Notes under the pieces: generated by a model
The model's database searches: none
Told to the model about the DNA's origin: nothing
The model's input: only the letters and a program-made list of their open reading frames with translations
Made by a program: the position numbers and the translations under genes
Assembly (NCBI RefSeq): GCF_038396755.1
Contig: NZ_CP149822.1
Span: 5,610,001-5,674,000 of the forward strand
Direction of reading: 5' to 3'
Source of the DNA: Chitinophaga pollutisoli
GTDB taxonomy: Bacteria; Bacteroidota; Bacteroidia; Chitinophagales; Chitinophagaceae
Length of the DNA stretch: 64,000 nucleotides
Shown here: positions 1 to 8,383 of the stretch, piece after piece
Layout of the letters: each line of letters opens with the position of its first letter
Position numbering within the stretch: position 1 is the first letter of the stretch

Positions 1-1294
1 CGTTGAGCAGTACGGCCATCTTGATTTTATCGGTCAGTTTATGGGTGATGTTGGCGCGGAAGTTATAGGCGGATTTGCTGTTGGTGAGCAGGGTGCCTTC
101 TTCTTTGAAGTACGTGCCCGCGGTATAGAACTGCGTTTTTTCACTGCCGCCGGAAGCGGAGAGGGTATAGCTCTGCGTCATGGCGCGGCGGAAGGCGACG
201 TCCAGCCAGTCGGTATTGGTATTGAGCACGGTGTCTGACCGGGTGGTGAACGTTTTCTGGTAATCGTACAGCTCGCGGCTGTCCATCAGTTCGAATTTCC
301 CGAAGTCTGCTTTGTTGAAACCGGCTACGGTGTTGAATTCGATGCGGGTTTTGCCGGCTTTGCCCTGGCGGGTGGTAACGATGATCACCCCGTTGGCGGC
401 GCGGGAACCGTAGAGCCCCGTAGCGGCGGCGTCTTTCAGAATCGTGACGGACTCTACGTCGGTGGGGTTGAACGATCCGCCGATATTGCCGTCGACCACG
501 ATGAGCGGGTTGGGGCTGCCGGCCAGGGTGCCCTGTCCGCGAATGGTGATGCTGTTGCCGGCGGCGGGATCGCCGGAACCGGAGCTCACCACCACGCCGG
601 GCGCTTTGCCCTGGAGGAGGCTGGACAGATTGTTGCTCGTCACGTCGCGCAGCTTCTCCCGCGAAACGGTGCTCACGGCGCTGGACAGGTATTTGACGTT
701 CTTAGACGAATATCCCACGACAGTTACACCCTCGATGTCTTTACTGGCGGGCACCAGCTGCAGGTCTACCGTAGTTTTGCCCTGCACGGCGATCTCCCGC
801 GTTTCGAAGCCGATGTAGGAGATGACGAGGTGTGCGTCGTCGGGGATGTTGGAAATGCTGTACACGCCGTCGGAATTGGTGGTGGCGCCGCGGCCGGTGC
901 CTTTCACCTTGATGGAAACCCCGGGCAGCGGCACCCCGCGGTCGTCGGTGATGCGGCCGGAAATATTGATGGGCGGCGGCATATCGGGCAGGATTTCCAC
1001 GGGCTTGCGCGTGATCACGATCACCTTGTCTTCGATCGAATATTCGAGGAACTGCCCGCGGAGCGCTTCTTTCAGAAACGATTCCAGCGGTTGGTTGGTG
1101 GCGTTGATGTTAATGGTGGAACCATCGCGCACGAGGCTCTTGTTATAGAAGAAAACGAATCCCGTTTGCTTCTTCACGGCAGCAAAAACCTTCGACAGCG
1201 GTACGTCCCGGCCGGAGAATGTGATGGTTTGCGACAGGCTTTTCGCGCTTACGTGCATGCACACGGCAAAAAGGAAAGCGGCGGTTAGTTTCAT
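1..1294 (-). CDS. SusC/RagA-type TonB-dependent receptor with STN domain (3' part beyond window)
   Basis: Outer-membrane TonB-dependent importer of the SusC/RagA class; only the first ~431 residues are in the window and the barrel continues past base 1. The ATG at 1292-1294 gives a signal peptide (MKLTAAFLFAVCMHVSA), then an STN (secretin/TonB short N-terminal) domain around residues 25-95, a carboxypeptidase-D-like domain around 108-175 (GVPLPGVSIKVKG) and the plug from about 205, with the SusC hallmark LYGSRAANGVIIVTTRQGK near 295. An STN domain marks receptors that signal to a FecR anti-sigma factor, and FecR and ECF-sigma genes lie directly upstream on the same strand. Neither regulator gene is intact as read, so its regulation may be lost. 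No SusD partner is visible; it would lie beyond the window edge. Family assignment is firm, substrate unknown. Confidence 0.93.
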   Translation of the reverse strand, partial: MKLTAAFLFAVCMHVSAKSLSQTITFSGRDVPLSKVFAAVKKQTGFVFFYNKSLVRDGSTININATNQPLESFLKEALRGQFLEYSIEDKVIVITRKPVEILPDMPPPINISGRITDDRGVPLPGVSIKVKGTGRGATTNSDGVYSISNIPDDAHLVISYIGFETREIAVQGKTTVDLQLVPASKDIEGVTVVGYSSKNVKYLSSAVSTVSREKLRDVTSNNLSSLLQGKAPGVVVSSGSGDPAAGNSITIRGQGTLAGSPNPLIVVDGNIGGSFNPTDVESVTILKDAAATGLYGSRAANGVIIVTTRQGKAGKTRIEFNTVAGFNKADFGKFELMDSRELYDYQKTFTTRSDTVLNTNTDWLDVAFRRAMTQSYTLSASGGSEKTQFYTAGTYFKEEGTLLTNSKSAYNFRANITHKLTDKIKMAVLLN

Positions 1295-1437
1295 CGTATT
1301 CACGATTGTGGTGAAGCGGCTGCTCCGGTACCTCCCGGAACCGGGCTCCGCCTTGCAGAGATTTTGGTCTGCCTCCCATTTCAGGCAACAGAAGGCATGC
1401 TTACAAAAAGTCCAAAAATTCATACTTTTGTAAAGGT

Positions 1438-1476
1438 TTAAGGTGGAGTAAATAAGAAGCTTGTTCCAACGGGCAT
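1438..1476 (-). other. Possible 12-codon leader ORF with AGGAGG upstream
   Basis: Between fecR and susC on the minus strand, ATG at 1474-1476 opens a 12-codon frame (MPVGTSFLFTPP) ending in TAA, preceded 8 nt upstream by a perfect AGGAGG. Strong Shine-Dalgarno sites are unusual in Bacteroidota. It could be a translated leader of the susC mRNA or chance; nothing else supports it. Confidence 0.2.
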
Positions 1477-1500
1477 TATGTTATCCTCCTGAACTTTTCC

Positions 1501-1532
1501 AAAGGGAAGTGGTACGAACACTTCCCTTTTTT
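1501..1532 (+). terminator. Hairpin with T-tract, oriented against susC
   Basis: An 11-bp perfect stem (AAAGGGAAGTG / CACTTCCCTTT) with a 7-nt loop is followed by six T on the plus strand. No plus-strand gene ends here; on the minus strand the hairpin lies in the fecR-susC gap without a T-tract. It may stop antisense transcription coming out of susC, or act as a structured 5' leader. Confidence 0.5.
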
Positions 1533-1558
1533 CGTTCCTGCAGGATAATACTTTCCCA

Positions 1559-1583
1559 TCACCGTCGTCGCCGGTGACTTTTT
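1559..1583 (+). terminator. Second weak terminator-like hairpin, plus orientation
   Basis: TCACCG / CGGTGA, a 6-bp stem with a 7-nt loop, is followed by C and five T on the plus strand, 27 nt after the previous hairpin. As there, no plus-strand gene precedes it. Weak on its own; its repeat of the orientation of the first hairpin makes it worth listing. Confidence 0.3.
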
Positions 1584-1650
1584 GAGCGTATTAACATGGC
1601 AATATTTTTCTGTTTTTGGTTGCTGTTACAAATTGCTACTGTTACACTGT

Positions 1651-2810
1651 TTACGGCAATACAATGAGCCGTTTGTTCTCTTCGATCCTGAATTTTATGT
1701 TGACTTTGGTTAATATCCTGATTACCTGCGACAGCTGGAGCGACTGCGGCAGTTCGCCTTCGAAGATCTGGTCGGGCACGTTGCCTTCGTAGATGATATC
1801 GATGTCGTACCATCTGGCCAGTTGACGCATTACTTCGCGCAGCGGCGCGCCTTCGAATTTGAAATACCCTGCTTTCCAGGCGGTTACCTGGTCGAGATCG
1901 GGTTGCACGATGGTCATGGCTCCGTCTGCCTGCGCGATGCGCGCCTGCTGGCCGGGCGTGAGCACCCGCGAGGCGCCGCCGTTGCGAACACGTACCGAAC
2001 CTTCCAGGAGCGTGGCCTGGATGTGTTGCTCGTCCGCATAGGCGTTGATATTGAATTCGGTGCCAAGCGCCTGCACATCGGTTTTACCCTGTACGTTTAC
2101 AAAGAAGGGATGCTTCGCGTCTTTGGCGACGATGAAATAGGCTTCGCCAGACATTTCCACGCGGCGTTCCGCGCCGGTGAAGGCGGTCGGGTAGCGGAGG
2201 GTGGAACCGGCGTTCATCCAGACCTTCGTGCCATCGGGCAGTACCAGCTGGAACTTGCGGCCGCGGGGCGTGGTCATGGTATTGAAGGTGATATCTTTTG
2301 CGGCGGCGTCATCGTAGGCGAGGCTGCCGTTTTGCAGGGTGATGCGGGTGCCTTGCTGGCTGGCAACGAGGCCGTTGCCGAGGGAGTCGAGCACGATTTC
2401 CTCGCCGTTGCCGAGGGTGAGGATGGCGCCTTCCTTGCCGGGGGCTACGTCGTGCGTGATGCTGGCGGTGGTTCCGGCGGGTTGTTTGCCCTTCCACAGC
2501 TTCCAGCCGTAGGGGATGGCGATGGCCAGCGCCAGTACGGCGGCGGCTGCATACCACCAGCGCATCCTGCGCACGGGAGTTGGTTCTTGTTGGTGATGAA
2601 AAAGGATCCGGTCCATGATGGCGGCTTTGGCAGCTTCGCTCATCGCCTCGCGGGGCTGCAGGTTCTCCCAGGCGTCGCGCAGGTGGGGGAAAGGGAATCC
2701 ACGCCCTGCCTGTCGAGCAGATCGAGAAACGCTTCTTTCTCGGCCTCGCTGGCCTGGCCGCTCATCCAGCGGTCCAGTAATTCCTGCATTGTGGAGGGAT
2801 CTTTTTGCAT
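1651..2810 (-). pseudogene. FecR-family anti-sigma factor, frameshifted
   Basis: Inner-membrane anti-sigma factor that would couple the STN receptor downstream to the ECF sigma factor upstream. Read across the shift it is about 386 aa, normal for the family: cytoplasmic N-terminus (QELLDRWMSGQASEAEKEAF), membrane span near residues 82-102 (AAAAVLALAIAIPYGW), FecR domain around 155-240 (PRGRKFQLVLPDGTKVWMNA) and a C-terminal DUF4974-like part (APLREVMRQLARWYDIDI). The frame starting at ATG 2808-2810 hits TGA at 2640-2642 after 56 codons; the rest is open only in another frame. One extra C in the five-base run at 2685-2689 would join them (VDSLSPHLRDAWENL). The 330-aa downstream frame starting at ATG 2643 overlaps that stop by ATGA and lacks the sigma-binding N-terminus. 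This is a true mutation or a sequencing error. Confidence 0.85.
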
Positions 2811-2881
2811 AGTGGTTATAATAGGGACAACGGTAAAAATAAAAAGGGGCTACCGGCCGGGAATAATTTTCACAATTTTTT

Positions 2882-3456
2882 TCAGAAAGATTGAAGGATG
2901 CAGATCGCCAGCAAAGTTGAAATGCGGCTGGTCACATACCTGACGATCGATTGCGTGGCGTACTGGATGTATTTTTTGACCGTTTCGCGGGAAAGTTCCA
3001 TTTCCTGGGCGATTTCCTGGTATTTCTTCCCTTGCCGCCTGCTCAGGAGCCAGGCTTTCTGCTGCTGGGCGGGCAGCTGCCGGATGGCTTCTTCCACGAT
3101 GTCGAGGTCGGGCTCGCGGGGCGGGGGCGTATCTTCTTCCCCCGGGCCAGTTCCCATTCCATCGCGCGCTTCCTTTCCCGCATCATCTTTTTCATGGCGT
3201 TAAGGGCATGGTTCCGGGCGATGACGAACAGGTAATTACGGAAATTCCGGACTTCAGCCAGTGCCTCGCGGCTGATCCATATCTGGAGGAAAATATCCTG
3301 CACCACTTCCTCCGCCAGCTCGCGCGACTTCGTCAGTTGCCAGATATAGGCATACAGATGGTCGGCATATTGAAGGAAAAGGTCGCGGAAGGCGGTTTCG
3401 TTCCCCCGGGCAACTTCCTGTAGCTTATCACTGATATCAACAACCTGGTTTTGCAA
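2882..3456 (-). pseudogene. ECF sigma factor (sigma-70 family), frameshifted
   Basis: RNA polymerase sigma factor of the ECF type paired with the FecR gene that follows. Read across the shift it is 191 aa, the usual size. Region 2 is in the upstream frame (AFRDLFLQYADHLYAYIW, ELAEEVVQDIFLQIW, then FRNYLFVIARNHALN) and region 4 in the downstream frame (LPAQQQKAWLLSRRQGKKYQEIA, EMELSRETVKKYI). One extra G in the G5/C5 run at 3139-3143 would fuse them as ELARGEEDTPPP. As read, the product would lose region 4 and not recognise a -35 element. The only in-frame start is TTG at 3454-3456; an ATG at 3483-3485 is out of frame. The gene starts 32 bp after the terminator of the DUF1080 operon, so it should have its own promoter. 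Confidence 0.85.
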
Positions 3457-3487
3457 CAGTGGGTGGTTTGTGTGGTTGTAAACATAT

Positions 3488-3517
3488 AAAAAAAGCCCGA
3501 TGCACGGTGCATCGGGC
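3488..3517 (-). terminator. Rho-independent terminator of the DUF1080 operon
   Basis: GCCCGATGCAC / GTGCATCGGGC is an 11-bp perfect stem; on the minus strand it is followed by a run of T (plus strand A-run 3488-3494). It lies 23 bp after the stop of the DUF1080 gene and separates it from the ECF sigma gene. Confidence 0.85.
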
Positions 3518-3539
3518 CCTGAAAATTTGGGACGGCGGA

Positions 3540-4277
3540 TCAGAGTTTGCGCAGCCAGATATTCCGGAAGCTCACCAGGTCGCCATGGTCCTGCAAAGCA
3601 AGTGGCAATTCGCCGTGCTTTTCGTAAAATGGTTTGCCGATGTAGAGGGTTTTGCCGAGCAGTTCATAATTGTTCTGCACCAGCACACCATTGTGGATCA
3701 CGGTGACACGGGCGGGCGATTCCACGGTGCCGTCGCCTTTAAAGCGGGGCGCGGTGTAGATCACGTCGTATACCTGCCATTCGCCGGGCTGGCGGCAGGC
3801 GTTCACGAGGGGAATGCCTTGCTTATAAAGACTGCCTGCCTGTCCGTTGGCGTAGGTCTTGTTGTTATAGTTGTCGAGCACCTGCAGTTCGTATTGTTCC
3901 TGCAGGAAAATACCGCTGTTGCCGCGGCCCTGGCCTTCGCCTTTCACTACGGAAGGGGAGCGCCATTCGATATGCAGCTGGAAGTCGCCGAAAGAAGCTT
4001 TGGTTTTGATGCCGCCTTTGCCGGGCGCCACGGTCATGGCGCCGTCTTTGATAGTCCAGGGGGCGGCGCCGCCTTTTTCGGACACCCAGTTGTCGAGGTT
4101 TTTGCCGTCGAACAGCACGATCGCGTCGGAGGGCGCGCTGGTACCGGTGCCGGGCGTTACTTTAACGGGCTGCGGTTCCCACACTTCTGTGTCTTGCGGC
4201 TTGGCCTCCTGTGCGGAAGCGTGTAAAGCGGGCGCGGCGAATGCTGCGCAGAGAAAGAGTTTCGTGATCCGTTGCAT
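3540..4277 (-). CDS. Secreted DUF1080 / 3-keto-disaccharide hydrolase-like protein
   Basis: 245-aa exported protein with one DUF1080 (PF06439, 3-keto-disaccharide hydrolase) domain, a concanavalin-like beta-sandwich. Signal peptide about residues 1-22 ([16 protein letters not shown]). Domain signatures are [20 protein letters not shown] near residue 50, [33 protein letters not shown] near 118, and the C-terminal [11 protein letters not shown]. Family members act on 3-keto-glycosides made by Gfo/Idh-type dehydrogenases, and such a gene ends only 5 bp upstream here, so a joint 3-keto-sugar pathway in the periplasm is a sound inference. The exact sugar is unknown. Last gene of its operon, followed by a strong terminator. 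Confidence 0.88.
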   Translation of the reverse strand: MQRITKLFLCAAFAAPALHASAQEAKPQDTEVWEPQPVKVTPGTGTSAPSDAIVLFDGKNLDNWVSEKGGAAPWTIKDGAMTVAPGKGGIKTKASFGDFQLHIEWRSPSVVKGEGQGRGNSGIFLQEQYELQVLDNYNNKTYANGQAGSLYKQGIPLVNACRQPGEWQVYDVIYTAPRFKGDGTVESPARVTVIHNGVLVQNNYELLGKTLYIGKPFYEKHGELPLALQDHGDLVSFRNIWLRKL

Positions 4278-4282
4278 GTCGG

Positions 4283-5569
4283 TTATTTGGGAAGTTTGTA
4301 ATTATTATGATATTCGGGCGTGATAAACGCGTTAGCTTTTTTGTTGTCGAATTTGCCTTCGTAAGGACGGAAATAAATCCTTTCTCCCGTCCGGAAGGCG
4401 ATGTTGCCCATCTGCGCGTTGATGGCCACGTTGGCGCCGGTGCGGATGTCGCAATGGAGATCGTCGAGCTTGCGGGATTTGATCACTTCCAGCCAGTTTT
4501 TGGTATGCTTGTCGAGGCCGTTGTCGTTGGCTTTTTTGCGGGCGATGTTTTCCATCTTGTCTTTTTCCGCGATCACTTCCCATCCGCCACGGTCGAGCAC
4601 CAGGGTGCCGTTGTTGCCGATGAAGGCGATGCCGTGGTCGCGGCCGTAAGGACCGCCGTTGATGCCGGTGGCGTGTTCCCACTGCATGTTGAACCCGTCG
4701 AATTCATAAAGTGCGGTGAGGGTATCGGGCGTTTCGGCGGCATCGTCCGGGTACGCGAATTTGCCGCCCGCGGCTACGATGCTTTTGGGATTGGAAGCCT
4801 TCATCCCGTACAGTGCATAATCGATGAGGTGCACGCCCCAGTCGGTCATCAGCCCGCCGGCGTAATCCCAGAACCAACGGAAATTGAAGTGGAAGCGGTT
4901 GGCGTTGAAATCGCGCATCTGCGCCGGCCCCAGCCAGGTTTTATAATCCACACCGGCCGGCGGTTTGGCGTTATCGGCCATGGCCACCGGTTTCATCCAA
5001 CCCATATACGCCCATACTTTCACCAGCCTCACTTTGCCGAGCTGGCCGGAATGTACGTAAGCGATGGCGTCGTTGAAGTGGTTCATACTGCGTTGCCATT
5101 GCCCCACCTGCACTACGCGCCCGGTTCTTTCCTGGGCGTTCACCATGGCGCGGCATTCGGCGATGGAATTGCCGATGGGCTTTTCCACGTATACGTCTTT
5201 CCCGGCGGATACGGCGTCGGTCATCTGCAGGCAATGCCAATGGTCGGGCGTACCGATCACTACGGCGTCGATATCCTTGTTTTCCAGCAGCTTGCGGTAA
5301 TCGCCATACAGGGCGGGCTTCTTGCCGGTTTTTTTCTCCAGCTCGCCGGCGCGCCTGTTCAGCACGTTTTCATCTACGTCGCACAACGCAACGCAATTGG
5401 TCTCAGGGTGTTTGAGGAGGGCGTTCAGGTTGCTCCAGCCCATTCCGTTCACACCGATCACGGCGATGTTTACTTTATCGCTCGGCGAAAGGGCGCGAAG
5501 GGAAGACGGCAGCAGGGCAGACCCCGCCAGGTACGCGGAAGTGTTGAACAGGAAGTTCCTTCTGTGCAT
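4283..5569 (-). CDS. Gfo/Idh/MocA-family oxidoreductase, exported
   Basis: 428-aa NAD(P)-dependent sugar oxidoreductase. The start chosen is the ATG at 5567-5569 because it begins [20 protein letters not shown], a Tat-like export signal; an in-frame ATG 45 bp upstream would add 15 unlikely residues. The Rossmann domain begins at [16 protein letters not shown], followed by CDVDENVL, the GTPDHWH motif (near 110) and the dehydrogenase motif [10 protein letters not shown] (near 130) with the conserved EKP lysine; the C-terminal domain carries [18 protein letters not shown]. It sits 5 bp before the DUF1080 gene, so oxidation of a glycoside at C3 followed by cleavage is the likely pair of reactions. 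Substrate not determinable here. Confidence 0.9.
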   Translation of the reverse strand: MHRRNFLFNTSAYLAGSALLPSSLRALSPSDKVNIAVIGVNGMGWSNLNALLKHPETNCVALCDVDENVLNRRAGELEKKTGKKPALYGDYRKLLENKDIDAVVIGTPDHWHCLQMTDAVSAGKDVYVEKPIGNSIAECRAMVNAQERTGRVVQVGQWQRSMNHFNDAIAYVHSGQLGKVRLVKVWAYMGWMKPVAMADNAKPPAGVDYKTWLGPAQMRDFNANRFHFNFRWFWDYAGGLMTDWGVHLIDYALYGMKASNPKSIVAAGGKFAYPDDAAETPDTLTALYEFDGFNMQWEHATGINGGPYGRDHGIAFIGNNGTLVLDRGGWEVIAEKDKMENIARKKANDNGLDKHTKNWLEVIKSRKLDDLHCDIRTGANVAINAQMGNIAFRTGERIYFRPYEGKFDNKKANAFITPEYHNNYKLPK

Positions 5570-5629
5570 GTTTTCATGTTTTGACGTGGAAGTAATAATC
5601 GATTTATCAGACAAGATAAAAAATTCCCG

Positions 5630-7132
5630 TTATAGTTCTTCGTCGTCTTCCGGATCTTCCGAAGTGCTGAAATTCATCATGGTGCCCAGCAGGTCCGAGA
5701 ACCGCGTGGCATTCTCCAGCGACTTTTTGCTGAGCAGCGAATGCGCCGCCAGGCCGTGGAGCACCATTTCCATCAGGAGCAGTTGCTCGGGCCGGTTGGC
5801 TTGCGGGAAGCGTTGTTCCACCAGCTCCGGCAGGCCCGTTACTTTCCGCAGCGTGGTTTCATATTCTTTGTCCGAGGCGTCCTGCATGAGCTGCAATGCG
5901 TTGCCCGCATCAAACCACTGGATGACGGGGCGGTAGGGATTGAGGTCCTGCACGCCGGCCTTGCGTTTTTTGAAAGTTTCCGGGTTGGGGAAGTATTGGG
6001 CGAAGAGGGTGCGCAGGCTTTTGTCGAGCAGGTTTAGCGCCACCTGCAGCGGCCCTTCCTGTTCGCCTTCATACACCAGCTCGATCTTGCCGGTAATGGC
6101 CGGCACGATGCCCTGCAGGTCGCTGACGCGCACATAGGTGGAGGGCTCGCCGTGGAGGAAAGTCCGCCTTTCCGCCGCGCTCACGGCGTTTTCGAAGGCG
6201 GCGATGGTCAAACGGGCGGAAACCCCGCTTTTCTTGTCCACATATTCACTCGCCCTGGCTTCAAAAGCCACCTGTTCGATGAGGCGCTTGATGAGGTCGG
6301 GCATCGTTACTTTCTCCTGCTGTTCGGCATGCACGGCGGCTTCCTGTTCGGTGATCAGCAGGCTGTTTTCCAGTGTTTTCGGGTAGTGGGTGATGATCTG
6401 GCTCTCGATGCGGTCTTTCAACGGCGTTACGATGGACCCACGGTTGGTGTAATCTTCCGGGTTGGCGGTGAACACGAAAAGGATATCAAGCGGCATCCGC
6501 ACCTTGAACCCCCGGATCTGTATATCGCCTTCCTGGAGGATGTTGAACAGCGCCACCTGGATGCGCGCCTGCAGGTCGGGCAGTTCGTTGATGACGAAGA
6601 TGCCCCGGTTCGATCGCGGAATAATCCCGAAATGGATCACGCGCTCGTCGGCATAACTCAGTTTTTCGTTCGCCGCCTTGATAGGGTCCACGTCGCCGAT
6701 GAGATCGGCTACCGATACGTCGGGCGTGGCGAGTTTTTCGCCGTACCGCGCTTCGCGGGGCAGCCATTCGATGGGCGTATCGTCGCCCATTTTGGCAACC
6801 AGGTCGCGGGCGTAGCGGGAAAGCGGCTCGTAAGGGTGGTCGTTGACTTCCGATCCGGCCACGATGGGCACGAATTCGTCGAGCAGGTCGATCATCTGCC
6901 GCGCCATGCGTGTTTTAGCCTGGCCGCGCAAGCCCAGGAACAGGATATTGTGGCGGGAAAGCAGGGCTCTTTCGGTGTCGGGGATCACGGTATCGTCGTA
7001 CCCGATAATGCCGGGGAAGGTGCTTTCTTTGGCTTTGAGCCGGGCGATAAGGTTCTGTCTGATCTCTTCTTTAACGGATTTATAAATATGTCCGCTTTTC
7101 TTCAGCGCTCCGAGCGTTTTAATTTTTTCCAT
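5630..7132 (-). CDS. MoxR/Mg-chelatase-like AAA+ ATPase
   Basis: 500-aa cytoplasmic AAA+ ATPase of the MoxR/magnesium-chelatase I type. Walker A is GLRGQAKT near residue 87; the Walker B region is GIFVINELPDLQ, with Asn-Glu instead of the common Asp-Glu; sensor 1 is FVFTANPED; PLKDRIESQI probably holds the arginine finger. The C-terminus ends in a very acidic tail (SEDPEDDEEL). Such ATPases act with VWA-domain partners to remodel or insert cofactors into client proteins, and a VWA gene lies 4 bp upstream in the same operon. The client is unknown; the downstream oxidoreductase is one possibility only by position. Confidence 0.88.
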   Translation of the reverse strand: MEKIKTLGALKKSGHIYKSVKEEIRQNLIARLKAKESTFPGIIGYDDTVIPDTERALLSRHNILFLGLRGQAKTRMARQMIDLLDEFVPIVAGSEVNDHPYEPLSRYARDLVAKMGDDTPIEWLPREARYGEKLATPDVSVADLIGDVDPIKAANEKLSYADERVIHFGIIPRSNRGIFVINELPDLQARIQVALFNILQEGDIQIRGFKVRMPLDILFVFTANPEDYTNRGSIVTPLKDRIESQIITHYPKTLENSLLITEQEAAVHAEQQEKVTMPDLIKRLIEQVAFEARASEYVDKKSGVSARLTIAAFENAVSAAERRTFLHGEPSTYVRVSDLQGIVPAITGKIELVYEGEQEGPLQVALNLLDKSLRTLFAQYFPNPETFKKRKAGVQDLNPYRPVIQWFDAGNALQLMQDASDKEYETTLRKVTGLPELVEQRFPQANRPEQLLLMEMVLHGLAAHSLLSKKSLENATRFSDLLGTMMNFSTSEDPEDDEEL

Positions 7133-7136
7133 GTCG

Positions 7137-8231
7137 TTATAACTTTTTCCTTTTTCCGTTTTCGAAATCGTGGAACAGGAACTGTCCCAGGTTGTCGGTC
7201 CCGGAAAAAAATGCTTTACCGTTATTGGTTTCCGTGAATTCGTTGACGAATTGCTGCAGCCAGGGGTCCGTGGCTACCATGAATGTGGTGATGGGAATCT
7301 TCAGCTTTTTACATTGGGCCGCGAGGTTGAGGGTCCTGTTGAGGATCTTCCTGTCGAGCCCGAAGCTGTTTTTATAATATTGTTTCCCCTGTTTGAGGCA
7401 GGTCGGCTTCCCGTCGGTGATCATGAAGATCTGCTTGTTGGGATTGCGCCTGCGCCGCAGGATGTCCATCGCCAGTTCCAGCCCCGCCACCGTATTGGTG
7501 TGGAACGGGCCCACCTGGAGGTAGGGCAGGTCTTTGATCTCGATCTGCCAGGCGTCGTTACCGAAAACGATAATGTCCAGCGTGTCTTTCGGGTACCGCG
7601 TGGTGATGAGCTCGCTCAGTGCCATGGCTACTTTCTTGGCCGGCGTGATCCTGTCTTCCCCGTACAGGATCATGGAATGCGAAATGTCGATCATGAGCAC
7701 GGTGGACGTCTGTGTCTTGAAATCCGTTTCCCGGATCTCCAGGTCGTCCTGCTGCATGGAAAACACCTCTATGCCATGATTGATCTGGGCGTTACGGATG
7801 GAAGCCGTCATATCGATTTGTTCGAGCGCGTCGCCGAAGGCGTAAGGCCGTGTTTCGGCATTCTGTTCGTCGCCCTGCCCCGATTTGCGGATATTGTGGT
7901 CCCCGATGCGGGATTTTTTCAGTTTCCCGAAAATCTCTTCCAGCGCCCGCTTGCGGATCGTTTGCTCCGTTTTGGCAGTGATGGAGATCGTCCCTTCTTC
8001 TTCATTGTCCCGGATATAACCCTTGTCTTTCAGATCCTGTATGAAATCCCCCAGCCCGTATTCCTCGCTGGTGATCTGGAATTCCTTGTCGAGCTCGGTC
8101 ATCCATTGCAGCGCCTCGGAAACGTCGCCGCTGGTGTACGTCAGCAGCTGGGTGAATACGTCCAGCAGCTTCTCGAAGGATGGCTGCCCATCGTCTGACG
8201 GGTTAAAACGGGTAAATATAAACCCTCTCAT
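7137..8231 (-). CDS. VWA domain protein, partner of the MoxR-like ATPase
   Basis: 364-aa protein with a C-terminal von Willebrand A domain. The MIDAS metal site shows as VLMIDISHSM (DxSxS) near residue 180 and MITDGKP near 270. The N-terminal half is helical and charged, with no membrane segment or signal peptide. I start at ATG 8229-8231 (MRGFIFTRFNP) rather than the TTG six bases upstream. It overlaps no other gene and is followed after 4 bp by the ATPase, the usual order of MoxR-VWA pairs reversed. A one-mismatch -7 element (TAATTTAG, 8238-8245) ends 6 nt before the start codon. Confidence 0.85.
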   Translation of the reverse strand: MRGFIFTRFNPSDDGQPSFEKLLDVFTQLLTYTSGDVSEALQWMTELDKEFQITSEEYGLGDFIQDLKDKGYIRDNEEEGTISITAKTEQTIRKRALEEIFGKLKKSRIGDHNIRKSGQGDEQNAETRPYAFGDALEQIDMTASIRNAQINHGIEVFSMQQDDLEIRETDFKTQTSTVLMIDISHSMILYGEDRITPAKKVAMALSELITTRYPKDTLDIIVFGNDAWQIEIKDLPYLQVGPFHTNTVAGLELAMDILRRRRNPNKQIFMITDGKPTCLKQGKQYYKNSFGLDRKILNRTLNLAAQCKKLKIPITTFMVATDPWLQQFVNEFTETNNGKAFFSGTDNLGQFLFHDFENGKRKKL

Positions 8232-8237
8232 AGTCAA

Positions 8238-8245
8238 CTAAATTA
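8238..8245 (-). promoter_or_regulatory. Candidate -7 element of the VWA operon
   Basis: TAATTTAG on the minus strand matches TAnnTTTG with one mismatch, 6 nt before the ATG. A TTG lies 17 bp further upstream, near the -33 position. It would give an almost leaderless mRNA. Confidence 0.35.
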
Positions 8246-8383
8246 CGGAAAATCAGGACACGCAATCGTTTGTCATGACGGTATCATATGGCGAAATACA
8301 ACCGTTTGTCCGCAACCGCTTGTAAATCTGGATCATACCGTGTACTTTGTACGCATATAACGGTCATTTTAAAATACACGTCT

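Noticed and set aside
2309..2557. Alternative Arg/His-rich frame inside fecR
   Set aside because: Out-of-frame reading of the FecR coding sequence with biased composition.
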